A stretch of 5,254 bases of DNA from contig JADILY010000115.1 of NCBI GenBank assembly GCA_017695055.1, positions 1-5,254 of the forward strand. Reading direction: 5' to 3'. Of the stretch, positions 1-5,254 are shown piece after piece. Made by a program: the position numbers and the translations under genes. The notes beneath the pieces were generated by a model. The model did not search any database, was not told where the DNA came from, and saw only the letters and a list, made by a program, of their open reading frames with translations. Within the stretch, counting starts at the first letter, position 1, and each line of letters begins with the position of its first letter. This DNA comes from Merdivivens faecigallinarum (GTDB taxonomy: Bacteria; Bacteroidota; Bacteroidia; Bacteroidales; UBA932).

Positions 1-60
1 CTCGAAATGTCGCGCAGGTAACGGTGACAAACGGCCAACGATGGCAAACGACACGGGAAA

Positions 61-94
61 AAAATTTGTAAAAACGTAAAATTTGTGGAAACGA
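61..94. repeat. 17-bp direct tandem duplication
   Basis: AAAATTTGTAAAAACGT (61-77) is followed directly by AAAATTTGTGGAAACGA (78-94), with 14 of 17 bases identical. Just upstream, 23-52 shows three looser 10-bp units (GGTGACAAAC, GGCCAACGAT, GGCAAACGAC). No gene is recognisable around them. Confidence 0.65.
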
Positions 95-105
95 AAAACA
101 AGAAC

Positions 106-152
106 AGGACTCGCTTCGGGGTATGTCCGCACACCACCCGAAAACAAGTCCT
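106..152. terminator. Possible terminator hairpin downstream of the bactofilin gene
   Basis: AGGACT (106-111) pairs with AGTCCT (147-152), and inside it TTCGGG (115-120) pairs with CCCGAA (137-142), with a small internal loop between the stems and a 16-base loop. On the minus strand the hairpin is followed by a T-rich run (TGTTCTTGTTTTT); on the plus strand by ATTTTATTATAATAAA. It could end the secA-lpdA-bactofilin transcript, or act in both directions if a convergent gene lies to the left. It is about 275 bases after the bactofilin stop, and its interrupted stem makes the call tentative. Confidence 0.4.
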
Positions 153-154
153 AT

Positions 155-168
155 TTTATTATAATAAA
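155..168. other. Perfect 14-bp AT palindrome
   Basis: TTTATTATAATAAA is its own reverse complement and lies three bases from the hairpin at 106-152. It has no loop, so it is more likely the AT-rich flank of a terminator or a DNA site than an RNA hairpin. It contains TATAAT, but that is not the -10 element used by the main Bacteroidota sigma factor. Confidence 0.45.
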
Positions 169-180
169 GAATCTATCCCC

Positions 181-274
181 CTCGCACCAAGCTACCGGCC
201 ACTCAGCATCTCACATCAAACGGCCGTCCACTCGGCATCTCGCATCAAACACCTGCCACTCGGCATCTTACCAC
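181..274. repeat. About 3.5 tandem copies of a 28-29 bp unit
   Basis: Copies start with CCACTCGGCATCT at 199 (with one change), 228 and 256, giving spacings of 29 and 28 bp. The first two share 21 of their first 23 bases; the third diverges after 13 bases. A partial unit at 181-198 (CTCGCACCAAGCTACCGG) resembles the second half of the repeat. The block runs straight into the 15-bp array, so 181-428 is almost entirely repeat sequence. Confidence 0.8.
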
Positions 275-286
275 CGGCAGAAGTTC

Positions 287-428
287 AGTCACTGCCAGCC
301 CAATCATTGCTAAGCCCAGCCATTGCCAAGTCCAGTCACCGCAATCACTGCCAGCCCAGTCATTGCCAACACAGTCACCGCAGTCACTGCCAACACAATC
401 GCCGCCAAGCACAGTCATTGCTAAGTTC
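287..428. repeat. Degenerate 15/16-bp tandem array abutting the bactofilin stop codon
   Basis: Ten units begin at 287, 302, 318, 334, 343, 358, 373, 382, 397 and 413. Eight are 15-16 bp with plus-strand consensus AGTCAYTGCCAACAC or the variant ending in AAGCCC; two (334 and 373) are shortened to AGTCACCGC. The 9+15+15 arrangement at 334-372 is repeated at 373-412, so there is a 39-bp higher-order period. There are no conserved unique spacers, so it is not a CRISPR array. The last unit contains two bases of the bactofilin TGA stop codon. Confidence 0.88.
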
Positions 429-894
429 AGTCTTTGTCCGAGACCTTGTCTCCGGCAGAAGCTTTACTGGTAGCAGAAGTTACAGAAGTTTTGCTGCCGG
501 CAGAGGCCTTGTCGCCTTTTGCAGACTTGAGCCTTTCGTCGAAATCGCCGGTCGTAATCATCCGGCAGGTGCAGTTGAATATCGAGCCGATTTCGACACT
601 GAGCTTCACTATCTCGGCCGTACCGGAAAGAGAGCAGCCGTTTTTCAGGGAAAGGGTATCCCCTATCGTCACGCTTCCGCTGACCTTGCCCCAGATGTCC
701 GCACTGCGGGCAATGATATCGCCGACAATCTCGGAAGTTTCACCGACGAGCACTTTGCCCTCGGTGATTATGCTACCCTCGAATCTGCCGTCAACCCTGA
801 TATCCGAAGAAGATATCATCGTACCTTTCAGCTCAGTACTCGATGCGAGCCTGCTTATCTCATTGAAGTTTACATTACCTTCGTTCTTTGCCAT
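427..894 (-). CDS. Bactofilin (CcmA/DUF583 family cytoskeletal protein)
   Basis: Bactofilins form a small right-handed beta-helix that polymerises without nucleotide into cytoplasmic, often membrane-bound filaments, which place cell-wall or shape factors (family knowledge). The 155-residue product has a short polar N-terminus (1-20), a beta-helix core at about 22-115 with turns such as IRVDGRFEGSI (32-42) and GDIIARSADIWGKVSGSV (58-75), and a disordered Ser/Ala/Lys/Thr tail from about 119, in which KASAG occurs twice (129-133 and 144-148). There is no signal peptide or membrane segment. The ATG at 894 precedes the core by a normal distance; the leader before it is AT-rich, with no Shine-Dalgarno sequence. 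The gene is 164 bases downstream of lpdA and may have its own promoter at 916-946. The M23 peptidase gene often found beside bactofilins is not in the window. The exact role is not predictable. Confidence 0.93.
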   Translation of the reverse strand: MAKNEGNVNFNEISRLASSTELKGTMISSSDIRVDGRFEGSIITEGKVLVGETSEIVGDIIARSADIWGKVSGSVTIGDTLSLKNGCSLSGTAEIVKLSVEIGSIFNCTCRMITTGDFDERLKSAKGDKASAGSKTSVTSATSKASAGDKVSDKD

Positions 895-910
895 ATATAA
901 CTGTTTTTAT

Positions 911-1011
911 AATTACAAAATCAAACCGTCCGGGGTCAATTACAAAATCAATGTCCGGAATCAAATACAAAACAACGTCCGGAATCAAATACAAAATCAA
1001 TGTCCGGGATC
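911..1011. repeat. Four tandem copies of a 24-27 bp unit in the lpdA-bactofilin spacer
   Basis: The copies are 911-937 (27 bp), 938-962 (25 bp), 963-986 (24 bp) and 987-1011 (25 bp). On the plus strand each reads approximately AAWTACAAAATCAA followed by TGTCCGGAATC, with single-base changes; a broken start of a fifth copy follows at 1012. The copy nearest the bactofilin gene is the longest and differs most (ACCGTCCGGGG). Copies 938 and 963 carry the palindrome TCCGGA. The block covers most of the region where bactofilin control signals would lie. Confidence 0.9.
916..946 (-). promoter_or_regulatory. Possible Bacteroidota-type promoter of the bactofilin gene
   Basis: Read on the minus strand, TTTG at 946-943 is followed after 19 bases by TGATTTTG at 923-916. 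This matches the Bacteroidota -33/-7 pattern (TTTG, 19-21 bases, TAnnTTTG) with one mismatch, in the second base of the -7 element. Transcription would start near 909, leaving an AT-rich leader of about 15 bases before the ATG at 894. Both elements come from copies of the 25-bp tandem repeat, so chance similarity inside a repeat is a real alternative. Confidence 0.38.
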
Positions 1012-1020
1012 AAAGTCCCG

Positions 1021-1052
1021 CTACGGTGCTATGGTGTTACGGTGCTACGGCG
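1021..1052. repeat. Four tandem copies of an 8-bp unit just after lpdA
   Basis: The plus strand reads CTACGGTG, CTATGGTG, TTACGGTG, CTACGGCG without gaps, followed by a decayed copy (ATACAGCT) that overlaps the lpdA stop codon. On the minus strand each unit carries TAG or TAA; since 8 is not a multiple of 3, these stops fall in all three frames downstream of lpdA. No stable hairpin is seen in the block. Confidence 0.85.
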
Positions 1053-1058
1053 ATACAG

Positions 1059-2459
1059 CTAAATATGTACCGCTTCACCGTGGACGGCGGAAGCCGCTTC
1101 CATGATTGCCTCGCTCATCGTAGGATGAGGGAAAATTACCGACATGATGTCCTTGCAGGTGGCATTCATCTTCATGGCAAGCGAAATCACAGAAAGCATT
1201 TCCGTGACATTCTCGCCCACCATGCTTGCTCCAAGGACCCTGTCGGTCTCGGGATCGGCAAGTATCTTCACGAATCCTTCCCTCTCGCCGGAAGCCGTAG
1301 CCTTGCCGGAAGCCGTAAACGGGAATTTTCCCACTTTGTAAGCGATTTCCTTCGCCTTGGCAGTACGTTCGTTCAAGCCTACCGAAGCGACCTGAGGACA
1401 AGTATAGGTACATGAAGGTATTATTCCATAATCGACCGTGGCCGGAGCCAGTCCGGCTATGTTTTCGACACAGTTGATTGCTTCAGCCGAAGCGACATGC
1501 GCCAAAGCCGGGGTAGCTATGACATCTCCGATGGCATAAACACCCTTGAAAGAAGTCTCATAATGCCCGTCCACCGGTATACGGCCCTTTACGCATTCGA
1601 TTCCAAGACTGTCGAGGCCGATATTGTCAGTATTAGGGACGACACCCACGGCCGACAGGACCACATCGGCCCTGAGCTCCGTCTCCCCTTTCTTAGTGTC
1701 GATTTTCAGGACGACCCCTTCTCCGGAAGTGTCAACGGATTTCACTGCAGATGACACCATCACCTTTATTCCGCGCTTCCTGAAAGAACGGCTGAGCTGC
1801 GCGGAGGCTTCGTCATCTTCGAGAGGAAGAATCCTGTCCATGAATTCTATTATGGTAACATCAACGCCCAATGACGCATAGAAAAATGCGAGTTCGCTGC
1901 CTATGGCTCCCGAGCCTATTACAGCCATCGAAGACGGAAGGGTTTCAGGCACCAGGGCATGACGGTAGCCCAGAATCTTCTTTCCATCGATCGGGGCGAA
2001 AGGAAGTGAAGCCGCACGGGCGCCGGTCGCCACGATAATGTGTTCCGCACCGTATTCCGCACTGCCCCCTTCCGCAAGGGCGACATCCACTACGGCATGT
2101 CCGCCGTCATTACGCAAACGGGCCTCGCCCTTTATGACGGTGACACCGTTTTTCTTGAACAAGTACTCTATTCCTTTTGACATGGTGGAAGCCACTCCCC
2201 TGCTGCGGGACACTATGGCCTGTATGTCCGCTCCGACATTTTCCGCCGAGAAACCGTATTCGGACCCGTGGATGGCGGTAAGATAACTCTCCGCGCTTTT
2301 CAACAGAGCCTTGGTCGGGATACATCCCCAGTTAAGGCAGATACCGCCAAGCGATTCACGCTCTATCACGGCGCATTTCATTCCCAGCTGTGCAGACCGT
2401 ATTGCAGCCACATAACCGCCGGGCCCCGCACCTATTACTATGACATCGAATCTTTCCAT
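1059..2459 (-). CDS. lpdA: Dihydrolipoyl dehydrogenase (E3)
   Basis: This FAD enzyme reoxidises the dihydrolipoyl group of 2-oxoacid dehydrogenase complexes or glycine cleavage H protein and passes electrons to NAD+. The 466-residue length is normal for the family. Residues 10-15 (GAGPGG) bind FAD, C41 and C46 in CLNWGC form the redox disulfide, ATG at 144-146 and GSGAIG at 182-187 mark the NAD domain, GD at 311-312 is the second FAD contact, and H445 with E450 in HPTMSE is the catalytic pair at the dimer interface. All key residues are present. The ATG at 2459 fits the family N-terminus and lies 8 bases after the secA stop, with no Shine-Dalgarno sequence, so it is probably translated from the secA transcript. 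No E1, E2 or gcv genes are visible, so the partner complex is unknown. The stop is TAG, followed closely by an 8-bp tandem repeat. Confidence 0.97.
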   Translation of the reverse strand: MERFDVIVIGAGPGGYVAAIRSAQLGMKCAVIERESLGGICLNWGCIPTKALLKSAESYLTAIHGSEYGFSAENVGADIQAIVSRSRGVASTMSKGIEYLFKKNGVTVIKGEARLRNDGGHAVVDVALAEGGSAEYGAEHIIVATGARAASLPFAPIDGKKILGYRHALVPETLPSSMAVIGSGAIGSELAFFYASLGVDVTIIEFMDRILPLEDDEASAQLSRSFRKRGIKVMVSSAVKSVDTSGEGVVLKIDTKKGETELRADVVLSAVGVVPNTDNIGLDSLGIECVKGRIPVDGHYETSFKGVYAIGDVIATPALAHVASAEAINCVENIAGLAPATVDYGIIPSCTYTCPQVASVGLNERTAKAKEIAYKVGKFPFTASGKATASGEREGFVKILADPETDRVLGASMVGENVTEMLSVISLAMKMNATCKDIMSVIFPHPTMSEAIMEAASAVHGEAVHI

Positions 2460-2467
2460 TATCGTTA

Positions 2468-5254
2468 TTATTGATTTTTACCGCAACAATTTTTGTACTT
2501 CTTCCCGCTTCCGCAAGGACAAGGGTCATTCCTGCCGACCCTCTTTTCGACCCTTACCGGGGCTTTGCTCTTAGGTTCCCCACCATTGGTGTAAAGCTCC
2601 GACCTGCCGGTCTGCATACGGCTCATGTCGGTGCGGCGCTGCTCGCTCTCGCGTACAGTGGCGTTCTGCCTCAAAGGTATGAAAGCTCTCAACAGGAAAG
2701 AGAGGACATCCGAAGATATACCTTCGACGGTCTCCTTGAACAGGCCGTAGCTTTCCATTTTATAGATAAGAAGCGGGTCCTTCTGCTCGTAAGTCGCATT
2801 CTGGACGGACTGCTTCAGGTCATCCATGTTTCTCAGATGCTGCTTCCAATGTTCGTCTATCTGGTAAAGCATTATCGTCTTCGCAAGAGACCTGGAAATC
2901 TCCCGGCCCTCGTTTTCATAAGCCTTTTTCAGATTCACGGCAATGGTAAGGGCCTTTACACCGTCGCTTATAGGAATTGCTATGTTTTCGTATATGGCAC
3001 TCTGCGTTTCATATACATTCTTTATTATCGGCATCGCCTGGGTTATCATGGTATCCATGCGGCGGTCGTAAGTTGCCGTAATCGCTTCCGCGAGTTTGTC
3101 AGAAAGTTCATCGCGTTTCGAGTTTTCAAACTCCTTCTCGGTAAACGGCACCTCGATCGAAAGGAGCTTCATTATTTCATACGAAAACGCCCCGTATTCG
3201 TAGTCGCCGTATTTTTCCATGACGGAGTCCGCCAAATCCTGAATCATATTGGACAGGTCAATCTCTATCCTCTCTCCGTTCAATGCATTGCGGCGGCGCC
3301 CGTAAATGGCCTTCCTCTGGGCGTTCATCACGTCATCATATTCGAGAAGCCGCTTACGGATACCGAAGTTGTTTTCCTCGACACGCTTCTGGGCGCGTTC
3401 TATCGCGTTGGAAAGGGCTCCCGCATTCAGGGCTTCGCCCTCTTTCAACCCGAGCCTGTCCACTATCCTCGATATACGCTCCGCTCCGAAAAGTCGCATC
3501 AGATTGTCTTCAAGGGACACATAGAAGACCGAAGATCCCGGGTCCCCCTGACGTCCGGCACGGCCGCGGAGCTGCCTGTCCACACGCCGGCTGTCATGCC
3601 TTTCCGTACCGATTATGGCGAGACCGCCGGCCTTGCGGACCTCCTCGGTAAGTTTGATATCGGTACCACGTCCGGCCATGTTCGTTGCAATGGTGACAGT
3701 ACCGGCCTCCCCGGCATGGGCGACAATCTCGGCCTCACGTGCATGCTGTTTTGCATTCAGCACCTGATGGTTTATGCCGCGCATCCTGAGCATGCGGCTG
3801 AGAAGTTCGGAAACCTCCACGGACACCGTACCGACAAGGACAGGACGGCCTTTTCCGGTAAGGTTTACGATTTCGTCTATGACGGCCTTGTATTTTTCAT
3901 TCTTCGTCTTGTATACGATATCGTCATAATCGATTCTGATTACAGGCTTGTTCGTAGGGATGACCATCACATCCATCTTGTAAATGGACCAGAACTCTCC
4001 TGCCTCCGTCTCCGCCGTACCGGTCATACCGGCAAGTTTGTGATACATCCTGAAATAGTTCTGGAGGGTGATGGTGGCGAAGGTCTGGGTGGCCGCTTCG
4101 ACCTTGACATTCTCCTTCGCCTCTATGGCCTGGTGCAGTCCGTCCGAATAACGGCGGCCTTCGAGGATACGTCCCGTCTGCTCGTCCACTATCTTGACCT
4201 TGTTGTCCATAACGACATATTCGACATCCTTTTCGAACATCGCATACGCTTTCAGCAGCTGGTTGACGGTATGGACACGCTCGGATTTAAGGGCATAGTC
4301 GGAAAGTATGGCATCCTTCTTCTGCTGTTTTTCCATTTCCGAAAGTGCGGTGTCCTTCTCCAGTTCCGCTATCTCCTCTCCCACGTCGGGAAGCACGAAG
4401 AACCTGTTGTCCTCGAATCTTTCGCTGAGAAGGTCATGTCCCTTGTCGGTAAGGTCTACCGTCCTCTGCTTTTCATCTATGACGAAATAAAGAGGGTCGG
4501 TGATAATATGCATGTTCCTGTTGTTGTCCTGCATGTAACGGCCTTCCACACTGAGCAACAGCTGTTTCATACCGGGCTCGCTGAGGAACTTGATAAGGGC
4601 GCCCATCTTCGGCAGGGCCTTGTGGGCACGCAAAAGCGGAACAGCCCCTTCATCGTTCTTTCCTTCGGCTATGAGTTTTTTCGCCTCGTTGAGATAACCT
4701 ATCGCGAGCTGCCTCTGGGCATTGTAAAGTTTTTCTACGTATGGCTTGTACTCCATGAACTGCTGGTCGTCACCCTTCGGCACCGGGCCGGAGATAATCA
4801 ACGGAGTACGGGCATCGTCGATGAGCACGGAATCGACCTCGTCGACTATGGCATAATGATGCTTGCGCTGTACGAGGTCCTTAAGGGAAATGGCCATATT
4901 GTCCCTGAGGTAGTCGAAACCGAACTCATTGTTAGTACCGAACGTTATATCCGCATTGTAGGCAGCCTTGCGGGCCTCGGAATTCGGCTGGTGCTTGTCG
5001 ATGCAATCCACGGAAAGTCCGTGGAACATGTAAAGCGGCCCCATCCATTCGGAGTCTCGTTTCGAGAGGTAATCGTTGACGGTCACCACATGCACGCCTT
5101 TTCCGGCCAGGGCGTTCAGGAAAACCGGAAGCGTGGCGACAAGGGTCTTTCCCTCACCGGTCGCCATCTCCGCTATCTTTCCCTGATGCAAGGCGATACC
5201 GCCAATGAGCTGCACGTCATAATGCACCATGTCCCACACTATGGTATTTCCGCC
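2468..5254 (-). CDS. secA: Protein translocase subunit SecA, N-terminus cut off by the window edge
   Basis: This is the ATPase motor of the Sec pathway, which pushes unfolded preproteins through SecYEG at the cytoplasmic membrane. The frame is open to the window edge and 928 residues are visible; the GTG at 5239 is an internal valine codon, not the start. Numbering visible residues from 5254, Walker A (MATGEGKTL) is at about 30-38, the DEVDS Walker B/DEAD box at about 138-142, GRGTDI at about 525-532 and the RGRAGRQGD arginine motif at about 555-570. The stretch after SGPV is long and helical, as in Bacteroidota SecA (family knowledge). The scaffold and wing regions follow, then a polar linker and a C-terminal SEC-C zinc motif with Cys 912, 914, 923 and 924. 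Homologues are about 1,100 residues, so roughly 170 are probably missing (inference). The gene ends in tandem TAA TAA, 8 bases before lpdA. Confidence 0.97.
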   Translation of the reverse strand, partial: GGNTIVWDMVHYDVQLIGGIALHQGKIAEMATGEGKTLVATLPVFLNALAGKGVHVVTVNDYLSKRDSEWMGPLYMFHGLSVDCIDKHQPNSEARKAAYNADITFGTNNEFGFDYLRDNMAISLKDLVQRKHHYAIVDEVDSVLIDDARTPLIISGPVPKGDDQQFMEYKPYVEKLYNAQRQLAIGYLNEAKKLIAEGKNDEGAVPLLRAHKALPKMGALIKFLSEPGMKQLLLSVEGRYMQDNNRNMHIITDPLYFVIDEKQRTVDLTDKGHDLLSERFEDNRFFVLPDVGEEIAELEKDTALSEMEKQQKKDAILSDYALKSERVHTVNQLLKAYAMFEKDVEYVVMDNKVKIVDEQTGRILEGRRYSDGLHQAIEAKENVKVEAATQTFATITLQNYFRMYHKLAGMTGTAETEAGEFWSIYKMDVMVIPTNKPVIRIDYDDIVYKTKNEKYKAVIDEIVNLTGKGRPVLVGTVSVEVSELLSRMLRMRGINHQVLNAKQHAREAEIVAHAGEAGTVTIATNMAGRGTDIKLTEEVRKAGGLAIIGTERHDSRRVDRQLRGRAGRQGDPGSSVFYVSLEDNLMRLFGAERISRIVDRLGLKEGEALNAGALSNAIERAQKRVEENNFGIRKRLLEYDDVMNAQRKAIYGRRRNALNGERIEIDLSNMIQDLADSVMEKYGDYEYGAFSYEIMKLLSIEVPFTEKEFENSKRDELSDKLAEAITATYDRRMDTMITQAMPIIKNVYETQSAIYENIAIPISDGVKALTIAVNLKKAYENEGREISRSLAKTIMLYQIDEHWKQHLRNMDDLKQSVQNATYEQKDPLLIYKMESYGLFKETVEGISSDVLSFLLRAFIPLRQNATVRESEQRRTDMSRMQTGRSELYTNGGEPKSKAPVRVEKRVGRNDPCPCGSGKKYKNCCGKNQ

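Larger units (their letters stand above)
1..180. other. Left-edge region with no recognisable gene
   Basis: No supported coding region is seen on either strand. All three plus frames reach a stop between positions 19 and 79, so the last residues of a plus-strand (convergent) gene could enter from the left edge, but there is too little to tell. The stretch holds the loose 10-bp and 17-bp repeats, the hairpin and the AT palindrome. Confidence 0.5.

Noticed and set aside
160..165. TATAAT as a plus-strand -10 promoter element
   Set aside because: It is part of a symmetric AT palindrome, has no upstream partner element, and the main Bacteroidota sigma factor uses TAnnTTTG instead.
287..428. CRISPR array
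   Set aside because: Units are 9-16 bp, directly joined and degenerate, with no unique spacers of regular size and no cas genes.
85..900. Long plus-strand frame of 271 codons across the left repeats and the bactofilin gene
   Set aside because: Its right half is antisense to the bactofilin gene and its left half is a translation of the 15-bp and 29-bp repeats (His/Cys/Gln/Ser-rich). It matches no family I recognise.
911..1011. CRISPR array or iteron-type replication origin before the bactofilin gene
   Set aside because: Units are joined without spacers, and there is no replication initiator gene or AT-rich unwinding region nearby; the chromosomal gene context argues against a plasmid origin.
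1006..1019. Hairpin GGGATCAAAGTCCC as the lpdA terminator
   Set aside because: The stem is only four to five pairs with one wobble, and no T-run follows in the direction of transcription.
434..1105. Plus-strand frame of 223 codons antisense to the bactofilin gene and the following spacer
   Set aside because: It is the mirror of a well-supported bactofilin gene and then runs through the 25-bp repeats; no recognisable domain.
5237..5239. GTG as the start codon of secA
   Set aside because: The frame is open upstream to the window edge with SecA-like residues (GGNTIVWDMVHYD), and the N-terminal region before Walker A would be missing.

Overview
The window looks like ordinary chromosomal DNA from a Bacteroidota (probably Bacteroidales) bacterium. 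The grounds are the Bacteroidota-type SecA, with a 'LIDDART' DEAD-box region, a long insertion in the pre-protein binding part and a C-terminal SEC-C zinc motif; the absence of Shine-Dalgarno sequences before both visible gene starts; and a promoter-like element of Bacteroidota type before the bactofilin gene. The genus cannot be told from the sequence alone.

All three real genes lie on the minus strand, so transcription runs from right to left. At the right is secA (5254 to 2468), which runs off the window edge and lacks its N-terminus. Eight bases after its double stop comes lpdA (2459 to 1059), a complete dihydrolipoyl dehydrogenase (E3). A 164-base gap follows, then a complete bactofilin gene (894 to 427). 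The leftmost 426 bases hold no convincing gene. secA and lpdA are almost certainly co-transcribed; the bactofilin gene may be read through from them or have its own promoter at 916-946. The three products act in different processes (protein export, 2-oxoacid dehydrogenase or glycine cleavage chemistry, cytoskeletal scaffolding), so the grouping says little about a shared pathway.

The unusual part is the non-coding DNA. Both spacers longer than 100 bases consist largely of degenerate short tandem repeats, with a different unit in each block: about 10 bp (23-52), 17 bp (61-94), 28-29 bp (181-274), 15/16/9 bp (287-428), 24-27 bp (911-1011) and 8 bp (1021-1052). The 15-bp block runs into the stop codon of the bactofilin gene, and the 25-bp block sits where the bactofilin promoter should be. 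A hairpin (106-152) next to a perfect 14-bp AT palindrome (155-168) may be a terminator. No CRISPR array, insertion sequence, tRNA, rRNA or defence system is visible, and no clear new multi-gene system is present.
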